From an uncultured Streptococcus sp. (lineage in GTDB: Bacteria; Bacillota; Bacilli; Lactobacillales; Streptococcaceae): a stretch of 29,138 nucleotides of DNA. The translations under genes and the position numbers were made by a program. The stretch covers positions 1 to 29,138 of the forward strand of contig NZ_CAUFJQ010000007.1 in assembly GCF_959025735.1 (NCBI RefSeq). Reading direction: 5' to 3'. The notes under the pieces are model-generated. The model had not been told where the DNA came from. It ran no database searches and worked only from the letters and a program-made list of their open reading frames with translations. This document shows, in pieces, positions 7,812 through 15,374 of the stretch. Within the stretch, counting starts at the first letter, position 1. Each line of letters opens with the position of its first letter.

Positions 7812-7849
7812 GCCATCCCTCGCTCAAAAGAGCGGGGGTTTTTGATGGC
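7812..7849 (+). terminator. adhE terminator
   Basis: CCCTCGCTC (7817-7825) pairs with GAGCGGGGG (7830-7838) around an AAAA loop, then T5. Outer arms GCCATC (7812-7817) and GATGGC (7844-7849) can extend the structure. Confidence 0.9.
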
Positions 7850-8092
7850 CTTTTCAGGTTTCAATCGAAAAAAGGGAGCTGAGGGATTGCCTGTCTTTTT
7901 TTGCTTTTCAGACCTCCGAACCATTTTTTCATAAAAATTAGACTTTTTTTCAGAAATTGTGTTATTTTTATAGCATTCCGAGCTATTTTATGTTACCCTA
8001 TAGTGTGTGAATCTGCCTGTAGCTGAAGGGTTATGATCCTTTTTCAGTTATAGGAAACGAAAAAATAAATCCAAGAAAGGAGGCCATCTCAA
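7850..8092 (+). promoter_or_regulatory. Upstream region of the three-gene cassette, weak promoter
   Basis: No gene is seen here. The best promoter-like pair is TTCCGA (7977-7982), 17 bp, TATAGT (8000-8005), which is weak at -35. An imperfect hairpin (CTGAAGGG with CCTTTTTCAG, about 8023-8048) sits in the putative leader. AAAGGAGG (8076-8083) is the ribosome site of the next gene. I see no cre or Rex site. Confidence 0.4.
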
Positions 8093-8650
8093 ATGGAGTT
8101 AGAAGGTGACGTGCAAGGAAGACAAGATCAGGCACAGAAAATTATTGAAATGCCCCAACGAGATCGGGAAACTTCCACTTCAGAAAATCAGCCATCATCT
8201 GCTTCAGTGGTCTCCATGTATGGGCAGGAAAAGCCAAGCATTTCTAGCCTCCATCAGCAACTGGCAGGCGCATCTGGAACCCAGACCATTCAATTGCGGG
8301 AGGAATTGGTGCTGGCGGTAGCGCAGAATGCTTCAGCGCAAGCAACTGTCTTTGAGGCAGAAGTCAAGGATAAGCTGGAAGAGGCCAAGGAGACGGTTTC
8401 TCATAAGGTCGCTGAGGTGTCACAAATGGCCCACAGCATGGCCCAATTTTTAACAGATGCAGAAGTGGAGCAACTATTAGGAGAGTTCTCCATGGATACT
8501 TGTTGGGACCAAGCAGTAGAGGCGGAAAACCTCGCCCAAGCAAAGGCCTACTCCACTCGCTTGTCAGATTTGGCAGGTCAGCTGGAGGCTGCATCAGCTC
8601 AATTGGTGGACTTGGACAAGGGACAAGCGACGGCCTTTGATTTTTCATAA
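8093..8650 (+). CDS. Unrecognised helical protein, cassette gene 1
   Basis: A 185-residue protein that I cannot assign. Residues 1 to about 50 are polar and rich in Ser, Gln and Glu, probably disordered. Residues from about 50 on are rich in Ala, Glu, Gln and Leu and look almost wholly helical, with a heptad-like stretch around 85-120 (EAEVKDKLEEAKETV). It ends in AFDFS. There is no signal peptide, membrane segment or enzyme motif, and a single Cys (in MDTCWDQ). A perfect AAAGGAGG precedes the ATG by 9 nt, so strong translation is expected. It leads a tight operon of three small helical proteins. Small helical proteins in adjacent genes recall partner or chaperone proteins of type VII secretion, but no LXG toxin or WXG100 motif is visible, so this is only a hypothesis. 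Confidence 0.75.
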   Translation: MELEGDVQGRQDQAQKIIEMPQRDRETSTSENQPSSASVVSMYGQEKPSISSLHQQLAGASGTQTIQLREELVLAVAQNASAQATVFEAEVKDKLEEAKETVSHKVAEVSQMAHSMAQFLTDAEVEQLLGEFSMDTCWDQAVEAENLAQAKAYSTRLSDLAGQLEAASAQLVDLDKGQATAFDFS

Positions 8651-8663
8651 GTAGGAGAAAAAG

Positions 8664-8969
8664 ATGTTAGAGATCCTGGGAGAGGACAGAGAACGAATTG
8701 AGGAGCTCCATCGAGAGATTAAAAAGGAGCAAGAGCGGATTGCGATCAGAAGTTTGATTGCAACGCAAAAAGCCTTGATGATGTTGGAAGCGATGAGTTT
8801 GCAGGTAAGCTTGGGCGGTCAATCCGAAAAGATGCGCTCTTTTGCTACAACGACCCTAGTTAGTGATTTGAAAGATGGATTTACAGGAGGAGCAGCGGAC
8901 GCGGTAGAAACAGCACTGAAATCAGTGAAGAAGCCGATTTTATTGAGTCCGATTAAAGGAGGTATGTGA
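8664..8969 (+). CDS. Unrecognised helical protein, cassette gene 2
   Basis: A 101-residue protein of unknown function. The first half is a charged amphipathic helix (EDRERIEELHREIKKEQERI) followed by an Ala/Leu/Met-rich helix (about 27-50). After a GG turn comes a second helical part, then a short tail LLSPIKGGM. No signal peptide or obvious membrane span. It starts 13 nt after gene 1 with a GTAGGAG ribosome site. Its last codons double as the ribosome site AAAGGAGG (8955-8962) for gene 3, and its stop overlaps that start by 1 nt (TGATG), so genes 2 and 3 are probably co-translated and made in similar amounts. The two-helix form with a central GG resembles small partner proteins of secretion systems in shape only. 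Confidence 0.7.
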   Translation: MLEILGEDRERIEELHREIKKEQERIAIRSLIATQKALMMLEAMSLQVSLGGQSEKMRSFATTTLVSDLKDGFTGGAADAVETALKSVKKPILLSPIKGGM

Positions 8970-9292
8970 TGTACCATTCAGGAAATAGTGAATTAGAACA
9001 ACTAGAAGATCGACATTACCGCTTCAATCAAAAACTGAGCGAGTTGGAGTGGGATTATGCGGATATGCGTATGGATGTCCGCCAACATACAGAAAATTTA
9101 GTAGACTGGCTAAGTGCCCTGCATTTTCAAGCCCCAAGTGCGGAGGCTCAAAGTGGCTTAGAGCGTTTATTTGCCTTGCAAGAAGAGTTTGAGGCAGAGC
9201 TCAAGCGCTATGAAGAGCGTTTAGAAGAAGAGCGTGAGCGCGAGCAGCAAGAGTACTACAAGCAGCGTCAACAATTAGAACAAGGTGATTGA
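8969..9292 (+). CDS. Unrecognised coiled-coil protein, cassette gene 3
   Basis: A 107-residue, highly charged helical protein. Residues about 8-50 form one helix (ending VDWLSALHF) and residues about 60-107 a second very long, Glu/Arg/Gln-rich coiled coil (YEERLEEEREREQQEYYKQR). This helical-hairpin form and length fit my memory of DUF3958/Lap2-type proteins that chaperone LXG toxins, but I cannot confirm homology. I chose ATG 8969 rather than the GTG at 8966 because it gives 6-nt spacing to AAAGGAGG. A strong terminator begins at its stop codon, so the cassette is a closed unit with no toxin or immunity gene next to it. Confidence 0.7.
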   Translation: MYHSGNSELEQLEDRHYRFNQKLSELEWDYADMRMDVRQHTENLVDWLSALHFQAPSAEAQSGLERLFALQEEFEAELKRYEERLEEEREREQQEYYKQRQQLEQGD

Positions 9293-9330
9293 AACATTCC
9301 TCTGGTAGAGATAAGAGGAATGTTTTTGTT
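9292..9330 (+). terminator. Terminator of the three-gene cassette
   Basis: AACATTCCTCT (9293-9303) pairs perfectly with AGAGGAATGTT (9314-9324), followed by T5. The left arm starts at the last stop codon. Confidence 0.9.
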
Positions 9331-9366
9331 TGCCCAAAAAACTTTTAAAAATGTGCTCATAAATTC

Positions 9367-9403
9367 TTGCAAGCGCTTACTTAATATGTTATAATATTCA
9401 CAA
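9367..9403 (+). promoter_or_regulatory. Alcohol dehydrogenase promoter with cre and Rex-like sites
   Basis: TTGCAA (9367-9372), 17 bp, TATAAT (9390-9395) with TG extension. The -35 lies in TGCAAGCGCTTACT (9368-9381), 12 of 14 to the cre consensus, so CcpA would occlude polymerase. ATGTTATAATATTCACAA (9386-9403) matches 15 of 18 Rex operator positions and covers the -10. Confidence 0.7.
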
Positions 9404-9453
9404 AGAAACGAAAATAAAATGGTTTTATCAAACCAACAAAAAAGGAGTCGCTT

Positions 9454-10506
9454 ATGAAAGCTGCAACTTATGTATCTGCAGGCAATCTGCAACTGCTGGA
9501 TCAACCAAAACCAGTGATCAAAAATCCAACGGATGCCATTGTGCGTGTCTTGAAGACAACCATCTGTGGGACAGACCTTCACATCCTAGGAGGAGATGTG
9601 CCAGCTTGTAAAGAAGGCACGATTTTAGGCCACGAAGGAATCGGGATCGTCGAAGAAGTCGGCGATGCAGTGAATAACTTCAAGGTAGGCGACAAGGTCA
9701 TCATCTCTTGTGTCACAGCTTGTAATACCTGCTACTACTGTAAACGTAGTTTGCCTTCTCACTGTGAAGATGGTGGTTGGATTTTGGGTCACTTGATCAA
9801 CGGAACCCAAGCAGAGTATGTCCACATTCCACATGCTGATGGTAGTCTTTATCATGCACCTGAAACTGTGGATGACGAAGCCTTGGTCATGCTCTCAGAT
9901 ATTCTCCCAACCTCTTATGAAATTGGGGTCCTCCCATCTCATGTAAAACCAGGCGATAATGTCTGTATCGTTGGAGCTGGTCCGATCGGTCTTGCAGCTC
10001 TCTTGACTGTGCAGTTCTTCTCACCAGCTACGATTATCATGGTGGACCTGTCTGAATCTCGTCTTGAAGCGGCTAAGAAATTTGGGGCAACTCATACCAT
10101 TTGTTCCAGCGATATTGCTGAAATAAAAGCCTTTATCAATGAAGTGACCGATGGCCGCGGTGTCGACATCTCCATGGAATGTGTGGGCTATCCTGCTACC
10201 TTTGATGTCTGCCAAAACGTCATCTCTGTCGGTGGACACATCGCCAATGTCGGTGTCCACGGAAAACCGGTTAGCTTCAATTTGGATGATTTGTGGATCA
10301 AGAACATTACCCTCAACACTGGTCTTGTCAATGCCAATACCACTGAAATGTTGCTCAATGTCTTGAAATCAGGTAAGATCGATGCGACCAAGCTTATCAC
10401 CCATCACTTCAAACTCTCAGAAGTTGAAAAAGCCTATGATGTCTTTAAACACGCGGGTGAAAACCATGCACTCAAGGTCATTATCGAAAACGATATCAGT
10501 GAATGA
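9454..10506 (+). CDS. Zinc-dependent alcohol dehydrogenase (MDR superfamily)
   Basis: A 350-residue cytoplasmic medium-chain dehydrogenase, oxidising or reducing an alcohol/aldehyde pair with NAD(H) or NADP(H). Catalytic zinc ligands are C38 (CGTDLH) and H60-E61 (GHEG); the structural zinc lobe is CNTCYYC...C with C90, C93, C96 and C104. The Rossmann motif GAGPIG is near residue 175 and an acidic residue in MVDLSESR suggests NAD(H) preference. The start is fixed by AAAGGAG (9441-9447). It is a single-gene unit with its own terminator. Shared cre and Rex-like elements with adhE place it in the same redox and carbon regulation, so ethanol formation or reoxidation of NADH is likely. Exact substrate is not visible; it could act on secondary alcohols or diols. 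Confidence 0.93.
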   Translation: MKAATYVSAGNLQLLDQPKPVIKNPTDAIVRVLKTTICGTDLHILGGDVPACKEGTILGHEGIGIVEEVGDAVNNFKVGDKVIISCVTACNTCYYCKRSLPSHCEDGGWILGHLINGTQAEYVHIPHADGSLYHAPETVDDEALVMLSDILPTSYEIGVLPSHVKPGDNVCIVGAGPIGLAALLTVQFFSPATIIMVDLSESRLEAAKKFGATHTICSSDIAEIKAFINEVTDGRGVDISMECVGYPATFDVCQNVISVGGHIANVGVHGKPVSFNLDDLWIKNITLNTGLVNANTTEMLLNVLKSGKIDATKLITHHFKLSEVEKAYDVFKHAGENHALKVIIENDISE

Positions 10507-10542
10507 AGTGGCAACTAATGTTTGTTCATAGTTTTTTTAGAC

Positions 10543-10567
10543 GGACCAGAGATATTCTGGTCCTATT
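10543..10567 (+). terminator. Terminator after the alcohol dehydrogenase
   Basis: GGACCAGA (10543-10550) pairs with TCTGGTCC (10556-10563) around a 5-nt loop; the following TATTTT run is short, so termination may be partial. Confidence 0.65.
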
Positions 10568-10593
10568 TTCAATCCCAAATAGCAGATGATTCC

Positions 10594-10643
10594 TTGCAAA
10601 ATAAATTCATTATCTTATAATAGAAGTGCAGAAAACGATTACA
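10594..10643 (+). promoter_or_regulatory. Promoter with downstream cre site for the small membrane protein
   Basis: TTGCAA (10594-10599), 16 bp, TATAAT (10616-10621). AGAAAACGATTACA (10630-10643) matches 13 of 14 cre positions just after the start site, where CcpA would repress. Confidence 0.75.
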
Positions 10644-10664
10644 TAAAGAGAAAGGTGTGATCTT

Positions 10665-11051
10665 ATGAAACGGTTTTGTTATCATCGTGAATTCTGGATG
10701 GACTTCCATTTCTGGATCTTAGTCTTGCTTTTAGCGGCTGTAGCTTTGACGATGCGGGCTCCGTTTTCGGTAGTTAGCCTAGCTTATCTTGCTTTTGTTG
10801 GGATTTTGATCCTTCTTCAGGTCTTTCAACCACCTGTATCGACACGTCAGTATCCAGAAGGTAGCTACCATTTCAATTGGACTTTCTATCGCGATACCCG
10901 ACTGTATATCGATCTCTTTTTACTAGCAGGTCTCTTGGCAGGCCCAATTACTTCATCGGATATGGTCTATTGGATCTTGCTTGGAGCCGTCGTCGGCTCT
11001 ATCGGCTTTGTATTTGTCGTAAAGGAAAAAGCGACTCAAAAGATGGCCTAG
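10665..11051 (+). CDS. Small four-helix membrane protein of unknown function
   Basis: A 128-residue integral membrane protein with about four predicted helices: two in the first half (about 16-30 and 35-53, WILVLLLAAVAL and VSLAYLAFVGILILL) and two in the second (about 82-93 and 101-118), joined by a polar loop with aromatic residues (SYHFNWTFYRDTRLY). No enzyme or transporter motif is recognised. ATG 10665 follows AAAGGTG. It has its own promoter with a good cre site and its own terminator, so it is probably induced when preferred sugars run out, alongside the neighbouring fermentation and sialic-acid genes. A link to either pathway is inference from position and regulation only. Confidence 0.85.
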   Translation: MKRFCYHREFWMDFHFWILVLLLAAVALTMRAPFSVVSLAYLAFVGILILLQVFQPPVSTRQYPEGSYHFNWTFYRDTRLYIDLFLLAGLLAGPITSSDMVYWILLGAVVGSIGFVFVVKEKATQKMA

Positions 11052-11067
11052 GGAATCATCATGTCCT

Positions 11068-11105
11068 AGATCTCTGAAACTAGTTTCAGGGATCTTTTTA
11101 TTTTT
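11068..11105 (+). terminator. Terminator before the nan operon
   Basis: A 13-bp stem, AGATCTCTGAAAC with GTTTCAGGGATCT (one T-G pair), closes on a very short loop and ends in a T-rich run. The near-perfect dyad could also work in reverse. Confidence 0.85.
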
Positions 11106-11144
11106 TCTAAAATGTGAAACTATAATCCAATTGCACGATTAACA

Positions 11145-11173
11145 TTGTAAGCGCTTCAAAAATAGATTATAAT
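11145..11173 (+). promoter_or_regulatory. nan operon promoter with cre over the -35
   Basis: TTGTAA (11145-11150), 17 bp, TATAAT (11168-11173). The -35 is the first part of the near-palindrome TTGTAAGCGCTTCAAA (11145-11160), matching 12 of 14 cre positions, consistent with CcpA repression of sialic-acid use in glucose. The NanR operator is not identified; the 11110-11145 stretch upstream is a candidate place for it. Confidence 0.75.
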
Positions 11174-11220
11174 CATTTTACAAGTACTCGAGTTGCCTTA
11201 TTATCAAAGGAGAAGGAGTT

Positions 11221-11919
11221 ATGTCAAAGATTACAAAAGATGAACTGATTGAACAAATCAAAGATGGCATCATTGTTTCTTGTCAAGCCCTCCCTCATGA
11301 ACCGCTTTATACAGAAGCAGGAGGAGTCATTCCTCTCTTGGTCAAAGCGGCTGAGCAGGGTGGAGCTGTCGGGATCCGAGCCAATAGTGTCCGGGATATC
11401 AAGGAAATCAAGGAAGTGACCAAGTTACCGATCATTGGGATTATCAAGCGTGACTATCCACCGGAAGAACCCTTTATCACGGCTACTATGAAAGAAGTCG
11501 ATGAGTTGGCAGCTTTGGATATCGCGGTCATTGCTCTTGATTGTACCAAACGTCCACGTCATGATGGCCTTTCGATTAGTGACTTTATCCATCAAGTCAA
11601 AGAGAAATATCCAGACCAACTCTTGATGGCTGATACCTCTACTCTGGAAGAAGGATTGACAGCTGTCGAAGCGGGAGTGGACTTTGTCGGAACGACCCTT
11701 TCGGGCTATACGGACTACAGCCCAAAGGTTGATGGCCCAGATTTTGAACTGATCCATCGTCTCTGCCAAGCAGGAGTAGATGTCATCGCAGAAGGTAAGA
11801 TCCACTATCCGGATCAGGCCAAGAAAATCCATGATCTCGGGGTTCGCGGCATCGTTGTAGGTGGTGCCATTACTCGACCAAAGGAGATTACAGAGCGCTT
11901 TGTCGCAGCTTTAAAATGA
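11221..11919 (+). CDS. nanE: N-acetylmannosamine-6-phosphate 2-epimerase NanE
   Basis: NanE converts ManNAc-6-phosphate to GlcNAc-6-phosphate, the last dedicated step of sialic-acid breakdown before NagA/NagB. The 232-residue TIM-barrel protein shows the family blocks CQALPHEPLY, GIRANS, IIGIIKRDY with K76, DCTKRPR, ADTSTLEEG, FVGTTLSGYT, IAEGKIHYPDQA with E191, and the phosphate-binding VVGGAITRP near the C-terminus; K and E at those places are the catalytic pair in characterised NanE. ATG 11221 follows a purine-rich AAGGAGAAGGAG. It is the first gene of the operon, as the last enzyme of the path, so it would be made earliest. Confidence 0.97.
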   Translation: MSKITKDELIEQIKDGIIVSCQALPHEPLYTEAGGVIPLLVKAAEQGGAVGIRANSVRDIKEIKEVTKLPIIGIIKRDYPPEEPFITATMKEVDELAALDIAVIALDCTKRPRHDGLSISDFIHQVKEKYPDQLLMADTSTLEEGLTAVEAGVDFVGTTLSGYTDYSPKVDGPDFELIHRLCQAGVDVIAEGKIHYPDQAKKIHDLGVRGIVVGGAITRPKEITERFVAALK

Positions 11920-12058
11920 GAAAACAAAACAGTAGATTGAAGGAGGAGGAGACCGAATAGAGAGTAGTCGAATCTGAAACATGAACAAGAATAGGCGTCC
12001 TCATTGAGGATAACCCCTTGTAAGAGTAATCTTACCGCAAATCGTGAGGAGAAATCAC

Positions 12059-13375
12059 ATGAAAATGAAAAAAGTATTGTGCTCGTTGGTAGCTGGTGCA
12101 GCTCTTCTAGCACTCGCAGCTTGTGGCTCTGGCGGAGGATCAAAATCAGAATCTTCTGGAGGAAATTCTGGTAAAACAGAAATTACCTGGTGGGCATTCC
12201 CAGTCTTTACTCAAGAAAAAGCAGATGATGGTGTCGGAACCTACGAAAAATCAATTATTGCAGCTTTTGAAAAAGCGAATCCAGATATCCACGTGAATTT
12301 GGAAACGATTGACTTCAAGTCAGGTCCTGAAAAGATCACAACGGCTATTGAAGCAGGAACTGCTCCAGATGTACTCTTTGATGCACCTGGACGGATCATT
12401 CAGTATGGTAAAAATGGAAAATTGGCTGATTTGAACGATCTCTTTACCGAAGATTTTGTCAAAGATGTCAATAATGAAAATATCATCCAAGCCAGCAAGG
12501 CAGGCGACACAGCTTACATGTATCCAATTAGTTCAGCACCATTCTACATGGCGATGAATAAGAAGATGCTCAAAGATGCAGGCGTGTTGGATCTTGTCAA
12601 AGAAGGCTGGACAACAGACGACTTTGAAAAAGTCTTGAAAGCCTTGAAAGACAAAGGCTACACACCAGGATCACTCTTCAGTAATGGTCAAGGTGGAGAC
12701 CAAGGAACTCGTGCCTTCATTGCCAACCTTTATGGTGGTTCTGTTACTGATGAAAAAGTAACCAAGTATACAACTGATGATCCAAAATTTGTCAAAGGTT
12801 TGGAAAAAGCTTCTAAATGGATCGATGACGGCTTGATGATGAATGGTTCTCAATTCGATGGTGGAGCAGATATCCAAAACTTTGCGAATGGTCAAACTTC
12901 TTACACTATCTTGTGGGCGCCTTCACAAAACGGTATCCAAGCTAAATTGTTGGATGCAAGTAAGGTCGAAGTAGTAGAAGTGCCATTCCCATCTGACTCA
13001 GGCAAGCCAAAATTGGAATACCTTGTCAATGGATTTGCAGTCTTCAATAATAAAGATGAAAAGAAAATTGCTGCTGCTAAGAAATTTGTACAGTTCATCG
13101 CAGACGACAAAGAATGGGGTCCAAAAGATGTTGTGCGTACAGGAGCCTTTCCAGTTCGCAGTTCATTTGGTAAGTTGTACGATGACAAACGGATGGAAAC
13201 CATCAGCACTTGGACAAAATACTACTCACCATACTACAACACGATCAACGGTTTTGCAGAAATGCGGACCCTATGGTTCCCAATGTTGCAATCTGTTTCA
13301 AACGGGGATGAAAAAGCAGAACCAGCTTTGAAGACCTTTACTGAAAAAGCAAACGAAACCATTACGAAAAAATAA
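12059..13375 (+). CDS. satA: Sialic acid ABC transporter substrate-binding lipoprotein SatA
   Basis: A 438-residue extracellular solute-binding protein (family 1) tethered by lipid. The signal peptide MKMKKVLCSLVAGAALLALAAC ends in a lipobox with C22, followed by a Gly/Ser linker and the mature domain starting near EITWWAFPVF. Its place between nanE and two permeases in a nan operon matches satA of Streptococcus pneumoniae, hence the sialic-acid assignment; the fold alone would only say sugar. ATG 12059 is preceded by GAGGAGA (12046-12052); an in-frame GTG at 12044 is rejected because it would precede the signal peptide. The 139-nt gap after nanE holds two small hairpins (TCCTC/GAGGA at 11998-12010; GTAAGA/TCTTAC at 12020-12035). 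No ATP-binding subunit is encoded here; a shared ATPase such as MsmK elsewhere is expected. Confidence 0.93.
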   Translation: MKMKKVLCSLVAGAALLALAACGSGGGSKSESSGGNSGKTEITWWAFPVFTQEKADDGVGTYEKSIIAAFEKANPDIHVNLETIDFKSGPEKITTAIEAGTAPDVLFDAPGRIIQYGKNGKLADLNDLFTEDFVKDVNNENIIQASKAGDTAYMYPISSAPFYMAMNKKMLKDAGVLDLVKEGWTTDDFEKVLKALKDKGYTPGSLFSNGQGGDQGTRAFIANLYGGSVTDEKVTKYTTDDPKFVKGLEKASKWIDDGLMMNGSQFDGGADIQNFANGQTSYTILWAPSQNGIQAKLLDASKVEVVEVPFPSDSGKPKLEYLVNGFAVFNNKDEKKIAAAKKFVQFIADDKEWGPKDVVRTGAFPVRSSFGKLYDDKRMETISTWTKYYSPYYNTINGFAEMRTLWFPMLQSVSNGDEKAEPALKTFTEKANETITKK

Positions 13376-13423
13376 TCAGTCTATGAAGCAGACCTAAGTC
13401 TTTCATAGAAACGAGAATTTGCA

Positions 13424-13480
13424 GGCCCCTTCGAATCCGTATCTCTCTTTTTGGAATGGAACGAAGGGGTCTTCATTCTT
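13424..13480 (+). terminator. Intra-operon hairpin, probable attenuator after satA
   Basis: CCCCTTCG (13426-13433) pairs with CGAAGGGG (13462-13469) over a 28-nt interior, then a T-rich but interrupted tail (TCTTCATTCTTTC). A partial terminator or 3' protective hairpin here would raise satA over the permeases, as is usual for binding proteins. Confidence 0.6.
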
Positions 13481-13557
13481 TCTGGATCTTCTTTTCTTAA
13501 GTCGTAAGATATGTTTAGAAAAGAAAATAGAAAAAGAACACTAGGAGGTGCCTTACT

Positions 13558-14445
13558 GTGAAGGTAAACAAAATCCGAATGAGGGAGACGCTCGTTTCCT
13601 ACGCATTCCTAGCACCCATTTTAATCTTCTTTACGGTCTTTGTCTTAGCCCCCATGATCATGGGCTTTGTGACAAGTTTCTTCAACTATTCTATGACATC
13701 CTTTAAGTTTGTCGGTTTAGAAAATTATTCCCGCATGTTTGCGGATAAGGTCTTTGTGAAGTCCTTGATCAATACCGTCATCATCGTTATCGGATCAGTT
13801 CCGATCGTCGTATTGTTCTCCTTGTTTGTGGCTTCTCAGACCTACCATCAAAATGCCATTGCGCGTTCCTTCTATCGTTTCGTCTTCTTCCTTCCAGTTG
13901 TTACAGGGAGTGTAGCGGTAACGGTTGTATGGAAATGGATCTATGATCCACTATCAGGGATTTTGAACTTTGTATTGAAATCTGGACATGTCATCAACCA
14001 AAACATTTCTTGGTTGGGGGACAAGCACTGGGCTTTGATGGCCATCATTATCATCTTGTTGACCACCTCTGTTGGTCAACCGATCATCCTCTACATCGCA
14101 GCTATGGGAAATATTGATAATTCTCTCGTAGAAGCAGCGCGTGTCGACGGTGCGACAGAATTTCAAGTTTTCTGGAAGATCAAATGGCCAAGCTTGTTGC
14201 CAACAACTCTTTATATTGCCATCATTACGACCATTAACTCTTTCCAATGTTTCGCCTTGATCCAATTGTTGACATCCGGTGGTCCTAACTACTCAACGAG
14301 TACCCTTATGTACTACCTCTATGAAAAAGCCTTTAAACTATCTGAATATGGTTATGCCAACACCATGGGCGTCTTCCTTGCGGTGATGATTGCCATTATC
14401 AGTTTTGCGCAATTCAAGATCCTCGGAAACGACGTAGAATACTAA
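13558..14445 (+). CDS. satB: Sialic acid ABC transporter permease SatB
   Basis: A 295-residue MalF-type permease with six predicted helices. The cytoplasmic coupling motif EAARVDGATEFQVFWKIKWP (near 200) is the EAA loop that contacts the ATPase. The start is GTG 13558, preceded by AGGAGG (13543-13548) at 9 nt; an ATG at 13579 is a weaker alternative because no ribosome site precedes it. It pairs with SatC to form the membrane channel of the SatABC importer; the ATPase must come from elsewhere in the genome. Confidence 0.93.
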   Translation: MKVNKIRMRETLVSYAFLAPILIFFTVFVLAPMIMGFVTSFFNYSMTSFKFVGLENYSRMFADKVFVKSLINTVIIVIGSVPIVVLFSLFVASQTYHQNAIARSFYRFVFFLPVVTGSVAVTVVWKWIYDPLSGILNFVLKSGHVINQNISWLGDKHWALMAIIIILLTTSVGQPIILYIAAMGNIDNSLVEAARVDGATEFQVFWKIKWPSLLPTTLYIAIITTINSFQCFALIQLLTSGGPNYSTSTLMYYLYEKAFKLSEYGYANTMGVFLAVMIAIISFAQFKILGNDVEY

Positions 14446-14460
14446 AGAAAGGAGCCTCAG

Positions 14461-15300
14461 ATGAAACCAACACAAAAGAAACCCATCACTGCCTTTACAG
14501 TGATTTCAACGATCATTTTGCTCCTTTTGACAGTCTTGTTCATTTTCCCATTTTATTGGATTTTGACAGGGGCCTTTAAGTCTCAGCCAGATACCATTAT
14601 GATCCCACCTCAATGGTGGCCAAAGACACCAACCATGGAAAACTTCCAACAGTTGATGGTACAAAATCCAGCCCTACAATGGTTGTGGAATAGTGTCTTC
14701 ATCTCCCTTGCAACCATGCTTTTGGTGTGTATGACCTCTTCCTTGGCAGGTTATGTCTTGGCTAAGAAACGCTTCTATGGGCAACGAATTCTCTTTGCTA
14801 TCTTCATTGCAGCCATGGCCCTTCCGAAACAAGTTGTCTTAGTTCCATTGGTACGCATTATCAACTTTATGGGAATCCATGATACCCTTGCAGCGGTTAT
14901 TCTACCATTGGTTGGATGGCCATTCGGGGTCTTCTTGATGAAGCAATTTAGTGAAAACATCCCAACAGAACTCTTAGAATCTGCTAAGATCGATGGTTGT
15001 GGAGAGTTGCGGACTTTCTGGAGCGTTGCCTTCCCAATTGTCAAGCCGGGATTTGCAGCCCTTGCCATCTTTACCTTTATCAACACCTGGAACGACTACT
15101 TTATGCAATTGGTAATGCTGACCTCTCGTCAAAACTTGACTATTTCACTAGGGGTAGCAACCATGCAGGCTGAAATGGCCACCAACTATGGCTTGATCAT
15201 GGCTGGGGCAGCCCTAGCTGCAGTGCCAATCGTTACGGTCTTCCTCGTGTTCCAAAAATCCTTTACACAAGGGATTACCATGGGTGCGGTCAAAGGATAA
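14461..15300 (+). CDS. satC: Sialic acid ABC transporter permease SatC
   Basis: A 279-residue MalG-type permease, second membrane subunit of the SatABC importer. Six helices are predicted, with the coupling loop ESAKIDGCGELRTFWSVAFP near residue 175 and the C-terminus QGITMGAVKG typical of MalG-like permeases. It begins 15 nt after satB behind AAAGGAG (14448-14454). The role in sialic-acid uptake follows from operon position and likeness to S. pneumoniae SP_1681-type genes, as I recall them. Confidence 0.93.
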   Translation: MKPTQKKPITAFTVISTIILLLLTVLFIFPFYWILTGAFKSQPDTIMIPPQWWPKTPTMENFQQLMVQNPALQWLWNSVFISLATMLLVCMTSSLAGYVLAKKRFYGQRILFAIFIAAMALPKQVVLVPLVRIINFMGIHDTLAAVILPLVGWPFGVFLMKQFSENIPTELLESAKIDGCGELRTFWSVAFPIVKPGFAALAIFTFINTWNDYFMQLVMLTSRQNLTISLGVATMQAEMATNYGLIMAGAALAAVPIVTVFLVFQKSFTQGITMGAVKG

Positions 15301-15374
15301 GTCGTCTGCTTGGACAAACGATCGTTATGTACAGATCGGTTTTCTAAGCTGAGAAGTATCGAAAGGATGAGAAT

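Noticed and set aside
11110..11125. NanR operator from the TGAAACTA motif shared with the nanR upstream region (about 19399-19406)
   Set aside because: A single shared 8-mer in AT-rich DNA is too weak, and a similar word occurs in the terminator next to it.
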